Below are positions 26,152 through 34,030 of a DNA stretch of 38,513 bases, piece by piece. Location of the stretch: positions 1 to 38,513 of the forward strand of contig JAHDHI010000047.1 in NCBI GenBank assembly GCA_020631395.1, read 5' to 3'. How positions within the stretch are numbered: position 1 is the stretch's first letter; every line of letters begins with the position of its first letter. Made by a program: the position numbers and the translations under genes. The notes beneath the pieces were generated by a model. It was not told where the DNA came from, ran no database searches, and was given only the letters and a program-made list of their open reading frames with translations. This DNA comes from Bizionia sp. (GTDB taxonomy: Bacteria > Bacteroidota > Bacteroidia > Flavobacteriales > Flavobacteriaceae).

Positions 26152-27717
26152 ATGAAGACGATAGCAGCATATGTGTTACTCTTGATGGTCAATGGGGCAG
26201 TCCTTGCGCAAGACAAAATAAAACTTGGTATATGCGATACATTGCCAAATGGGTTTTTCGAAAAAAACTATACGGATATTTCAATAGAGAATGGAGCGGG
26301 GTATTGTTATCCCCATCCTTTCAAGAAAGTGCTTGATCATCGCATCCTGAATTTCTCGAAACTCAAATCATTGTCCTATATGGACTCTCCAACCATGAAA
26401 GAAAGAAAGGATGTTCCTCTTCCGTATGAAATTGCTCAATTGAAGACTTTGGAAAATTTGGAAACAAACGTTTTGTGCGATGCGATTTTTGAGATGACTT
26501 GGTTGAAGTCCCTTGTTCTACGCGTCAATGGAAAAGAAGGCCCATCGGATTTGTCCAAGAAAGATTTTAGTGTACTTTCCAAGTTGGAGAACCTATCCAT
26601 TAGTTTCCCTTACGACCAATCCACCGAATTTTATGAGCTTAAAGGTATTTCAAAGCTCAAGAATTTGAAAGCCGTATCGCTCTACAATGGCAATCAAAGA
26701 ATGGTGAATCAATTCTTGAAGTTGAAAAAACTCGAATCGGTAGAAATAACAGGAACACCTGGAGTTGCATTTGATTTTTCATCAACACCAAATATTGAAA
26801 GTCTTAGTTTGACGCGAAATGAAATGAAAACCATTCCCTGGACCCTATATACCTTGAAAAAACTCAAATACCTGAATCTTTCCTTCAATGAAATCACTGA
26901 GTTGTCATCAGGCATGGGAAAGCAGAGGCATCTTGAAATGTTGAATTTAATGGGGAACGATTTACTAGAGATTCCCTATTCTCTTTTCAACTGTAAAAAG
27001 ATGAAAACGCTAGATGTTTCGCTGAACAAGAGACTAAGTCGCATTCCAGATGAAATAGGGAAAATGTCTGAGTTGGAAGCCTTTGGTGCTTGGGAATGCA
27101 ATCTGCAGGCTTTACCCAATGCATTGTCCAATTGTTTGCAACTGCGATCCATTGTAGCAGACAAGAATCAAATAAAAGATTTGCAACTGGATTTTTCCAA
27201 ATTGTCGAAATTGGAGAAACTCTCTTTTTCAGAAAACCAAATCAATCATTTTTCCAACTCCCTTTTTACATTGCCTAAATTGAGAAGGTTGAACCTATCA
27301 TGGAATAGAATCTCCGCATTGCCAAAATACATAGGCCGAATGGAAGAGTTGAAAGATTTGATGTTGTATGGAAATCACATTCGGAAATTGCCGATCGACA
27401 TCGGGAAATTGAAATCTCTTGTATATTTGAATGTAGGATCCAATAGAATAGAGAGCCTTCCCGAGTCAATAACCCATTTGGAGCAATTGCAATCTTTATC
27501 CATTGGCTCCAACATGCTCAGGGAGATTCCGAAGCGAATAGCCAATTTGACCTCGTTGTATCATTTGAAGATTCATAATAACCCCTTGGTGGAGTTTCCT
27601 GGCGAAATTTACGATTTGCCCAATCTACATAGTATTGGAGTTTCCAAAGAGCAAATCAATTTGAAGGAATTCAGGAAGGAGCAAAACTATCCATACGTAA
27701 ATGTCATAGGTAGATAG
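26152..27717 (+). CDS. Exported leucine-rich repeat protein
   Basis: A 521-residue protein with a signal peptide (about 1-20, ending VLAQ). From about residue 85 to 505 it is built from LRR units of about 23 residues with the pattern LxxLxLxxNxLxxLP, for example LKYLNLSFNEITEL and LRRLNLSWNRISALP. At least ten repeats are readable; the N-terminal ones are irregular. There is no T9SS C-terminal sorting domain and no lipobox. Such proteins bind other proteins outside the cytoplasm; the partner is unknown. The gene stands alone and shares a terminator with convergent lysA. Confidence 0.88.
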   Translation: MKTIAAYVLLLMVNGAVLAQDKIKLGICDTLPNGFFEKNYTDISIENGAGYCYPHPFKKVLDHRILNFSKLKSLSYMDSPTMKERKDVPLPYEIAQLKTLENLETNVLCDAIFEMTWLKSLVLRVNGKEGPSDLSKKDFSVLSKLENLSISFPYDQSTEFYELKGISKLKNLKAVSLYNGNQRMVNQFLKLKKLESVEITGTPGVAFDFSSTPNIESLSLTRNEMKTIPWTLYTLKKLKYLNLSFNEITELSSGMGKQRHLEMLNLMGNDLLEIPYSLFNCKKMKTLDVSLNKRLSRIPDEIGKMSELEAFGAWECNLQALPNALSNCLQLRSIVADKNQIKDLQLDFSKLSKLEKLSFSENQINHFSNSLFTLPKLRRLNLSWNRISALPKYIGRMEELKDLMLYGNHIRKLPIDIGKLKSLVYLNVGSNRIESLPESITHLEQLQSLSIGSNMLREIPKRIANLTSLYHLKIHNNPLVEFPGEIYDLPNLHSIGVSKEQINLKEFRKEQNYPYVNVIGR

Positions 27718-27754
27718 AATGAGACTGAAGTAGTTGAAATTTGAAGCAATCGAA

Positions 27755-27784
27755 AAAAAGCGTTTCAATGACGAAACGCTTTTT
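27755..27784. terminator. Bidirectional terminator between LRR gene and lysA
   Basis: AAAAAGCGTTTC and GAAACGCTTTTT form a perfect 12-base-pair stem with a 6-base loop. A runs on the left and T runs on the right make it usable from both strands; it lies between the ends of two convergent genes. Confidence 0.8.
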
Positions 27785-27788
27785 AATG

Positions 27789-29024
27789 CTATTTGGAGGC
27801 AACCTTTATTTTCTTTGGCTTTAAATCTATTTCGACTTGATTTCTCAAGATGTCATCGAAGGTTTCTCGTTTTCTTATCAAATGAGCCTCGCCATTATGC
27901 CATAAAACTTCGGCTGGACGATAACGGGAGTTGTAGTTGCTGGCCATGGAGTAGCAATAAGCACCTGCATTCTTAAAGGCAAGGATGTCTCCTTCATTGA
28001 TTTCTGCAATGCGCCTGTTGTTGGCAAAAGTATCTGTTTCGCATATGTAACCTACAACCGAATAAAAGCGTTCACGACCATTGGGGTTGGATATGTTCTC
28101 TATTTCATGTTGGGAGCCATACAACATTGGACGTATTAAATGATTGAAACCAGAATCAATTTGGGCAAACACCGTCGAGGTCGTTTGTTTTACCACGTTT
28201 ACCTTTGCAAGAAATTGTCCAGCTTCGCTAACCAAGAACTTTCCAGGCTCAAAGGCAAGCGTTAGTTCTTTTCCGTAGTTCTTGCAGAAAGTATTGAAGC
28301 GCTTCGTTAGCTTGTCTCCAAATTCTTCAATGTTTGTTTCGATGTCACCCGCTTTGTATGGAACCTTGAAACCAGACCCAAAATCTATGAACTCTAGGTT
28401 TTTGAAGTTTTTGGCAGTGTCAAAGAGAATTTCACTGGCATACAAAAAGACATCAATGTCCAAGATGTCACTCCCAGTATGCATATGTATGCCGTTTATG
28501 TTCATTCCCGTATTCTCTACTATGCGAAGTATGTGGGGAATTTGATGTATCGAAATGCCAAATTTGCTATCTATGTGGCCAACAGAGATATTGGTGTTGC
28601 CACCAGCCATGACATGTGGGTTTATGCGGATGCAAACGGGAATGTCTGGGTTTCTTGTCCCAAATTGTTCCAATATGGATAAGTTGTCAATATTTATTTG
28701 AGCACCCAATTTGGCTACCGTTTCAATTTCTTCCAGAGAAACACCATTTGGGGTGAAAATTATTTTTTCGGCAGGAAACCCGGCAGTCAAGCCCAATTGC
28801 ACTTCCTGAATCGAAACCGTGTCCAAACCAGCACCAAGAGAATGCATCAACTTTAAAATGGAAACATTGGACAAAGCTTTGGCAGCATAATTTATCTTTA
28901 CTTGTTTGACCTTGTTGAATGCAGAAGACAAACGTTTGTATTGATTGGTAATCGTCTCGGAGTCGTACACGTAAACAGGACTTCCAAAGTCCTTGGCGAT
29001 TTTTAGTAATTGATTGTTTCGCAT
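27789..29024 (-). CDS. lysA: Diaminopimelate decarboxylase
   Basis: A 411-residue PLP enzyme of the LysA family that converts meso-diaminopimelate to lysine, the last step of that pathway. The PLP lysine is Lys49 in YAAKA. The HMHTGS motif and the C-terminal CETDTF, holding the catalytic Cys, are present. The length is typical. It starts at an ATG with the TATCTTTG element 15 bases upstream and is divergent from sucC. Confidence 0.96.
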   Translation of the reverse strand: MRNNQLLKIAKDFGSPVYVYDSETITNQYKRLSSAFNKVKQVKINYAAKALSNVSILKLMHSLGAGLDTVSIQEVQLGLTAGFPAEKIIFTPNGVSLEEIETVAKLGAQINIDNLSILEQFGTRNPDIPVCIRINPHVMAGGNTNISVGHIDSKFGISIHQIPHILRIVENTGMNINGIHMHTGSDILDIDVFLYASEILFDTAKNFKNLEFIDFGSGFKVPYKAGDIETNIEEFGDKLTKRFNTFCKNYGKELTLAFEPGKFLVSEAGQFLAKVNVVKQTTSTVFAQIDSGFNHLIRPMLYGSQHEIENISNPNGRERFYSVVGYICETDTFANNRRIAEINEGDILAFKNAGAYCYSMASNYNSRYRPAEVLWHNGEAHLIRKRETFDDILRNQVEIDLKPKKIKVASK

Positions 29025-29038
29025 TGATGTTTTTTCTT

Positions 29039-29046
29039 CAAAGATA
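29039..29046 (-). promoter_or_regulatory. Promoter -7 element (TATCTTTG) for lysA
   Basis: On the minus strand this reads TATCTTTG, an exact TAnnTTTG match with a 14-base gap to the ATG. The -33 position carries TTTC, one mismatch from TTTG. Confidence 0.6.
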
Positions 29047-29191
29047 TTTCATTCAGAGGACATAGAAAGTAATAATGCATAATATTACATATTTTAAACA
29101 TTGTGTTAATTATTTAACAATGGCGAATGAGGCAAAACAAAAGAAGCTTTTATTTAATAATTAAATATTAGGGTAAGTTATTGTGATTATT

Positions 29192-29199
29192 TACTTTTG
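29192..29199 (+). promoter_or_regulatory. Promoter -7 element (TACTTTTG) for sucC
   Basis: TACTTTTG matches TAnnTTTG 27 bases before the sucC ATG. The -33 region has TTAG at 29168-29171, a one-base mismatch from TTTG at near-normal spacing. Confidence 0.6.
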
Positions 29200-29226
29200 T
29201 GGCTCTAAAATTTTACTTTTAATAAG

Positions 29227-30423
29227 ATGAATTTACACGAATATCAAGGAAAAGAATTATTAAGCAGCTTTGGCGTACGTATTCAACGTGGTATTGTTGC
29301 ACAAAATGCTGACGAAGCAGTTGAAGCAGCTAAGAAGTTAACTGAAGATACAGGGACAGGTTGGCACGTTATAAAAGCGCAAGTTCACGCAGGTGGTCGT
29401 GGAAAAGGCGGAGGAGTGAAGTTGGCTAAGAATTTGGACGAGGTAAAGTCTATCGCTGGTCAAATCATAGGAATGGACTTGGTTACACCGCAAACTTCAG
29501 CAGAAGGTAAACGTGTACATCAAGTATTGGTGGCAGAAGACGTCTACTATCCTGGAGAAGGTGAAACAAGCGAGTTTTACATGTCTGTCTTGTTGAATCG
29601 TGGAACGGGTCGCAATATGATCATGTATTCTACAGAAGGAGGTATGGACATTGAAACGGTTGCAGAGGAAACACCACACTTGATCTTTACTGAAGAAATT
29701 GATCCTGCAACAGGAATCTTACCTTTTCAAGCAAGGAAAGTAGCTTTTAACCTAGGTTTGTCAGGAACAGCTTTCAAAGAAATGACAAAATTTGTAACGT
29801 CATTGTATACGGCTTATGTGAAATCTGACTCCTCTTTATTCGAAATCAATCCAGTTTTAAAAACTAGCGATGATAAAATAATGGCTGTCGATGCCAAGGT
29901 TACCATAGATGACAATGCATTGTACAGACACAAGGATTTGGCAGAATTACGTGATTTGCGTGAAGAAAGCCCAATAGAAGTAGAAGCAGGAGCTTTAGGC
30001 TTGAACTATGTGGATTTGGATGGAAATGTAGGATGTATGGTAAACGGAGCAGGATTGGCAATGGCGACTATGGATTTGATAAAACAAGCAGGAGGAGAGC
30101 CAGCAAACTTTTTGGACGTAGGAGGAACAGCTGATGCAGCACGTGTAGAAGCAGCTTTTAGAATTATTTTAAAAGACCCAGCTGTAAAAGCAATCTTGAT
30201 AAACATTTTTGGTGGTATTGTACGTTGTGACCGTGTAGCACAAGGTGTTGTAGATGCCTATAAGAATATGGGAGATGCCATTAAAGTTCCAATCATAGTT
30301 CGTTTGCAAGGAACCAATGCAGATATTGCAAAAGAATTGATAGATAGCTCCGGCTTGGATGTAATGAGTGCAACGGAGTTCCAAGAAGCAGCAGACAAAG
30401 TACAATCGGTATTGAGCAAATAA
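29227..30423 (+). CDS. sucC: ADP-forming succinate--CoA ligase, beta subunit
   Basis: A 398-residue ATP-grasp subunit of succinyl-CoA synthetase, which makes ATP or GTP from succinyl-CoA in the citric acid cycle. The N-terminal MNLHEYQGKELL, the nucleotide loop AGGRGKGGGVK and the C-terminal NIFGGIVRCD segment are signatures; the length is exact for the family. The alpha subunit gene (sucD) is not adjacent. A strong terminator follows. Confidence 0.98.
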   Translation: MNLHEYQGKELLSSFGVRIQRGIVAQNADEAVEAAKKLTEDTGTGWHVIKAQVHAGGRGKGGGVKLAKNLDEVKSIAGQIIGMDLVTPQTSAEGKRVHQVLVAEDVYYPGEGETSEFYMSVLLNRGTGRNMIMYSTEGGMDIETVAEETPHLIFTEEIDPATGILPFQARKVAFNLGLSGTAFKEMTKFVTSLYTAYVKSDSSLFEINPVLKTSDDKIMAVDAKVTIDDNALYRHKDLAELRDLREESPIEVEAGALGLNYVDLDGNVGCMVNGAGLAMATMDLIKQAGGEPANFLDVGGTADAARVEAAFRIILKDPAVKAILINIFGGIVRCDRVAQGVVDAYKNMGDAIKVPIIVRLQGTNADIAKELIDSSGLDVMSATEFQEAADKVQSVLSK

Positions 30424-30460
30424 GAATACACGATATATTTATTGAATTCTTAAACATAGG

Positions 30461-30491
30461 ACAAAGCCACGATTTTAAATCGTGGCTTTGT
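30461..30491 (+). terminator. Terminator after sucC
   Basis: ACAAAGCCACGAT and ATCGTGGCTTTGT form a perfect 13-base-pair stem with a 5-base loop. It lies 37 bases after the sucC stop, followed by TTATTT. Confidence 0.8.
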
Positions 30492-30666
30492 TATTTCATC
30501 ACTCTGTGACACAATGCTTCAACGAATATTCAAAAGATGAATGGAGTGTATTGTGAAAAGTTAGGATAAACTACATTTAATGCTGTTAGTCTAAACAACT
30601 GCCAGAATACGTATATTGCATTGTAAATCATAACAGTTTGTCTATTTATCAAATCTTATCTATATT

Positions 30667-31668
30667 ATGAAAAAAAAATTACTTTTACTTTTTTGTGCCT
30701 CAACCACGTTTATGAATGCTCAAGAGCAGATTAACAACTACTTTAGTGCACCAATGTCAGATTACTTTATTGTATCGGGAACGATAGATCAAACCCCAAC
30801 TGGATCCAATGTGATTTGGAACTTCAACTCATTGACGCAAACAGGAAGCAACACGGACACCTATGCCAATCCCACGGCATCAGATCTTGCTAATTACCCA
30901 GGAACAACGCAAGTTTTGACAATTACAGACAATGCAATGAATGCCAATGAAGTATTTTACAAGATAGATGGAGCTACGTTGTCGTTGACGGGAGCCAACA
31001 ATTCTGATTTCACCTTGGATTACAATACGGACAATGCATTGGTAGGAACATACCCATTTGTTTATGGGAATCCAGGGACTACGGATCCTATTGCGGGCAC
31101 GATAACTACTCAAGGACAGACAGCGGCATTCACAGGGACTCTGATGACGGAAGTAGATGCGTATGGCGCATTGAGTTTGGATGTTTCAGGAGAAGGTTCT
31201 TATAGTGGGGATGTGACGAGAATAAAGACAGAACAAATGATATCCTTTACTATTGGGATATTTCCAGGTACGGCAGAAGTAACTTCTTACTACTATTATA
31301 AGGATGTGGATGGGGCTTTGGTTTTTAGAACTTCCGACATTGCCGTTAGTGTGCCAGGTCTAGGTGTCGATCAAACGACACCATCAAGAGAGGCTTTGAT
31401 AACTAACACATTGTCTGTAACCAACAATGAGTTGGCAATGAATGGAGTTAAACTCTTTCCGAATCCTGCAGAAGGTTTTTTGAACGTTCGATTACCTGAT
31501 GAGTTTCCCGTTCAATCGATAGAAATTAAAGACGTGAATGGAAGAACGGTTATGTTCTCTCTAGAAAAAACTGGCGGCATTGATGTCAGTCCTTTGGCAG
31601 TAGGAACTTATGTCGTAATAGTATCTACAAAAAATGGTTCCGTCATTGGGAAATTCATCAAGAAATAG
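30667..31668 (+). CDS. Secreted protein with T9SS type A sorting domain
   Basis: A 333-residue exported protein: a signal peptide (about 1-19, ending MNAQ), a beta-rich central part of unknown function (20-255), and a C-terminal type A sorting domain (about 258-333). The latter shows GVKLFPNPAEGFLNV, IKDVNGRTVM, ISPLAVGTYVV-like (DVSPLAVGTYVV) and a final KFIKK. This domain targets cargo to the type IX secretion system and is removed at the surface. The central part is rich in Thr, Asn and Gly. No promoter is clear. It is followed by 483 bases without genes. Confidence 0.92.
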   Translation: MKKKLLLLFCASTTFMNAQEQINNYFSAPMSDYFIVSGTIDQTPTGSNVIWNFNSLTQTGSNTDTYANPTASDLANYPGTTQVLTITDNAMNANEVFYKIDGATLSLTGANNSDFTLDYNTDNALVGTYPFVYGNPGTTDPIAGTITTQGQTAAFTGTLMTEVDAYGALSLDVSGEGSYSGDVTRIKTEQMISFTIGIFPGTAEVTSYYYYKDVDGALVFRTSDIAVSVPGLGVDQTTPSREALITNTLSVTNNELAMNGVKLFPNPAEGFLNVRLPDEFPVQSIEIKDVNGRTVMFSLEKTGGIDVSPLAVGTYVVIVSTKNGSVIGKFIKK

Positions 31669-31988
31669 AAACAAGGAACATAATGGTTTCGTTTTCAGTA
31701 AATAAAGGTTCTATGTTTTCAGTCCAATGTTACTAGTCTTCATTTGAATTTTCTGTTAACATTAAGAGGCTTTGTCTTTTTTTTGAGAAGAATAGCCTAT
31801 AGACAAGACGAAAACGTCCTGATCCTGTCTTGTTAAACAGCTAAAGAGACCTTTGCGCAAATCAAAGTCAATTTCGATGGAATGGGGTGAATTTTACCTT
31901 CATAACAATTGCAAGAAAGACAATTGAAAGGTTCTTATTGCAGTAACTTCAAAGTTTTTATGGCCAATTCTGGTCTTTATGACTTTTC

Positions 31989-32022
31989 AAATAAGAGCAA
32001 TCTGTACAGGTTGTTCTTATTT
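31989..32022 (+). terminator. Terminator-like hairpin with no adjacent gene
   Basis: Arms AAATAAGAGCAATC and GGTTGTTCTTATTT pair over 14 positions with G.U wobbles, loop TGTACA, then TTTATTT. It lies 320 bases past the nearest upstream stop codon, which is far for ordinary termination of that gene. Confidence 0.6.
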
Positions 32023-32051
32023 TTATTTGGAATAAGTTGATTTTTAGATTG

Positions 32052-32086
32052 TTAATGGGGGGTTAAGAAATGTTAACTACCGTTAA
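32052..32086. repeat. Inverted repeat of TTAA half-sites before the small exported protein
   Basis: GTTAA (32062-32066) and TTAAC (32073-32077) are a perfect 5-base pair around a 6-base centre. TTAATGG (32052-32058) and CCGTTAA (32080-32086) extend it with one wobble. It lies 65 bases before the gene at 32152. It could be an operator or a leader hairpin. Confidence 0.35.
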
Positions 32087-32151
32087 TTCCTGTAACGATT
32101 GTTTGACGATCATGGTCTTATGTATATAATTATTAATCTAAATGTAATATC

Positions 32152-32496
32152 ATGAAAACGACAATTAAAAAAGTATTGCTGGTTTTGGCAATTGCATCAA
32201 CAAGTTTGACCTCTGCAAACAACGGTATTAATCAGGAAAATGTTGACCCTCAAGCTTTGGCTATGGAAATTAAGGCTCTATTGAAGAATCCTAAATTTAA
32301 AATTACAGAGGACATTTCGACAGAAGTGACATTTGTATTCAACGAAGACGATGAAATAGTCGTTTTGAATGTCGATACGGACAATAAGGAGTTGGAGAAT
32401 TTCATAAAGAACAGACTCAACTATAAGCAGTTGCTCTTAAAAGAAATAAAGAACAATGGAACATACAAGGTACCAGTACGTTTTACAACCAAATAA
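32152..32496 (+). CDS. Small exported protein, TonB C-terminal-like, paralog A
   Basis: A 114-residue protein with a signal peptide (about 1-22, ending SAN). The mature part has a helix (ALAMEIKALLKNP), then EVTFVFNEDDEIVVLNVDTDNKELENFIKNRL, and ends in TYKVPVRFT. This strand-helix-strand order with a closing VPVRF strand resembles the TonB C-terminal domain, but there is no TonB membrane anchor or Pro-rich linker. The nearby paralog at 32751 keeps the same pattern. Function unknown; the fold is an inference. Confidence 0.75.
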   Translation: MKTTIKKVLLVLAIASTSLTSANNGINQENVDPQALAMEIKALLKNPKFKITEDISTEVTFVFNEDDEIVVLNVDTDNKELENFIKNRLNYKQLLLKEIKNNGTYKVPVRFTTK

Positions 32497-32628
32497 TCAA
32501 TTAAAAAGCCTAGCCGCTCAAGAGGAAGAGTTGTCAACTGACATTGTTTACTTTAAAGCAACCTTTAAATAACCATATCGTTTACATTTATTAAGGATAG
32601 TGTAATATGTCACTCTTTTTTTATATCT

Positions 32629-32636
32629 AATTTTGG
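32629..32636 (+). promoter_or_regulatory. Promoter -7 element (TAATTTTG) for paralog B
   Basis: TAATTTTG matches TAnnTTTG; TATG at 32607-32610, 18 bases upstream, is one mismatch from the -33 TTTG. The start codon is 114 bases downstream, implying a long leader that includes the inverted repeat GTTGACAG (32641) / CTGTCGAC (32679). Confidence 0.5.
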
Positions 32637-32750
32637 GAGTGTTGACAGTTAGAGTATTAATGGGATGTATGTCAAGGCCTGTCGACAAGAGGGCAACGAT
32701 GGAATTAAAAAACAAATTAAATATAAATAAGCAGAAAAATTAAAAGAATC

Positions 32751-33089
32751 ATGAAAAGAGTAAAATTATTATTGTTGGTATTGGCATTGACCTTTGCAAA
32801 TGTCTTGATGGCCAATACGAATCCAAAGAAGGGTACAGAACCTTCTTTGGTGGCCAAGGAAATTTATGCATTATTGGACAATCCTAACTTTCAGATCAAT
32901 AAGGAATTATTGGCGAGTGTGACTTTTACACTCAATGAGGAAAATGAAATTGTAGTATTAACGGTAGACACCGATAGTTCGGTATTGGAAAATTATATTA
33001 AAAACAGGTTGAATTACAATAAGTTGTCCCAAAAATTTGGAAATCGAAAAATTTACAAGGTACCAGTGAGAATGGTTTCTGTGGAATAA
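32751..33089 (+). CDS. Small exported protein, TonB C-terminal-like, paralog B
   Basis: A 112-residue paralog of the gene at 32152. Signal peptide about 1-21 (ending LMAN); then helix SLVAKEIYALLDNPNFQI, strands SVTFTLNEENEIVVLTVDTD, helix LENYIKNRLNY and the final YKVPVRM strand. Residues shared with paralog A include NP.F.I, VTF..NE..EIVVL.VDTD and KNRLNY. The divergence at both ends suggests an old duplication. The gene has its own promoter-like element and a terminator. Confidence 0.77.
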   Translation: MKRVKLLLLVLALTFANVLMANTNPKKGTEPSLVAKEIYALLDNPNFQINKELLASVTFTLNEENEIVVLTVDTDSSVLENYIKNRLNYNKLSQKFGNRKIYKVPVRMVSVE

Positions 33090-33109
33090 GTGGGAATTAG
33101 ATGAAAAAG

Positions 33110-33140
33110 AAAAGGGCAACTATTTATTCGCTGCCCTTTT
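33110..33140. terminator. Terminator overlapping the end of the convergent DUF1456 gene
   Basis: AAAAGGGCA (33110-33118) and TGCCCTTTT (33132-33140) form a 9-base-pair stem with a 13-base loop. The right arm is inside the last codons of the convergent gene and encodes part of its KKKGSE tail, so the terminator is built into coding sequence. Confidence 0.65.
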
Positions 33141-33387
33141 TCTTTGGTGTGCTTTTAGACCCCTTTGGAGGCATTGGTCCACGTAAGTGAATAACTAATC
33201 CGTTTAAAAAATTGCGAAGAATTTGATCTCCACATTCCATATATTTCGGATGATCTTCTCGTCTAAACAATGCACCCAACTCACTTTTTGATATTCTAAA
33301 ATCCACAAGGCTTAAAATTTTGATAATATCATCATCACGTAGCTGATGAGCAACTCTTAGCTTTTTAAAAATATCGTTGTTAGTCAT
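33124..33387 (-). CDS. Single-repeat DUF1456 (YehS-like) protein
   Basis: An 87-residue protein. Residues 1-70 align well by eye with the second half of Escherichia coli YehS (DUF1456): NNDIFKKLRVAH, DDDIIKILSLV, FRISKSELGALFRREDHP, ECGDQILRNFLNGL. YehS carries two such units; this protein has one, followed by a Lys/Pro-rich tail. The function of the family is unknown. It starts at an ATG and converges on paralog B of the small exported proteins. Confidence 0.85.
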   Translation of the reverse strand: MTNNDIFKKLRVAHQLRDDDIIKILSLVDFRISKSELGALFRREDHPKYMECGDQILRNFLNGLVIHLRGPMPPKGSKSTPKKKGSE

Positions 33388-33573
33388 TTGTAATTGTTTG
33401 AAAATTAATGCGTTGGATTTTTATTTTTGTATTTTAAAATGAGTTTATTGATGAAAAGTAGTAAAAATACGATGTAAAGTTACCGTTTTTTCGACAAGAT
33501 ACGTGCTTTATACGATTATTAAATATGGATTGTTCGTAATTTTATATTGTGCAAAAAAAATGTTGAAATTGTT

Positions 33574-33972
33574 ATGAATAGAGTAGAAAAACTAAGTCTA
33601 TTATCAGAAATGATAGCTTTTGCCAAAAGTGATGATGCAATAAAAAAGGTGGAATATAATTTTCTCAAAGGTGTTGCTCTTCAGTTGAGTATTTCTGTCG
33701 AAGACTTTAATTATTTGGTAGAGCATCCCGTTAATTATACACATTTGAAATCACACAGTGAACGCATTGTGCAATTTCATAGGCTTGTGTTATTAATGAA
33801 CATAGGTAGTGGAAAAACCCAAAAGGAAATCGTCAAGCTTTATAACTTTGGTTTAAGGATGGGATTAAGTAATGAGTCAATAACCAGAGTGTTGCATCTA
33901 ATGGAAGGTTTTCCGGACAATATAGTGCCGGTGGATTTGCTTATAGATATTTTCAAAGTACAATACAATTAA
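33574..33972 (+). CDS. Small helical protein, TerB-like
   Basis: A 132-residue, helix-rich protein with no signal peptide. The pattern LLSEMIAFAKSDDAIKKVEYNFLKGVALQL followed by acid-containing loops resembles TerB-like helical proteins, a fold linked to metal and stress response, but the match is weak. I chose the ATG at 33574; an upstream in-frame TTG at 33547 would add a lysine-rich extension. It lies 58 bases before the convergent end of uvrB. Similar proteins are sometimes labelled after their uvrB neighbour. Confidence 0.65.
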   Translation: MNRVEKLSLLSEMIAFAKSDDAIKKVEYNFLKGVALQLSISVEDFNYLVEHPVNYTHLKSHSERIVQFHRLVLLMNIGSGKTQKEIVKLYNFGLRMGLSNESITRVLHLMEGFPDNIVPVDLLIDIFKVQYN

Positions 33973-34030
33973 AATTTCTACAATGGGAATGATGTGTAAC
34001 AACTAACAACTCGACTATGGTAGCATGCAA

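Larger units (their letters stand above)
31669..32151. other. 483-base gene-free structured region
   Basis: No credible gene is found. The stretch holds several self-complementary elements: TTGTCT (31772-31777) against AGACAA (31801-31806), which alternatively pairs as ACAAGAC (31803-31809) with GTCTTGT (31827-31833), and GACG AAAA CGTC at 31807-31818. A terminator-like hairpin sits at 31989-32022 and an imperfect inverted repeat at 32052-32086. A transcript ending at 32022 is possible, either an extended 3' end of the T9SS gene or an unannotated small RNA. Confidence 0.4.

Noticed and set aside
29098-29125. An imperfect GTTAA / TTAAC inverted repeat in the lysA-sucC gap
   Set aside because: The arms need a two-base bulge and the region is AT-rich; chance is likely.
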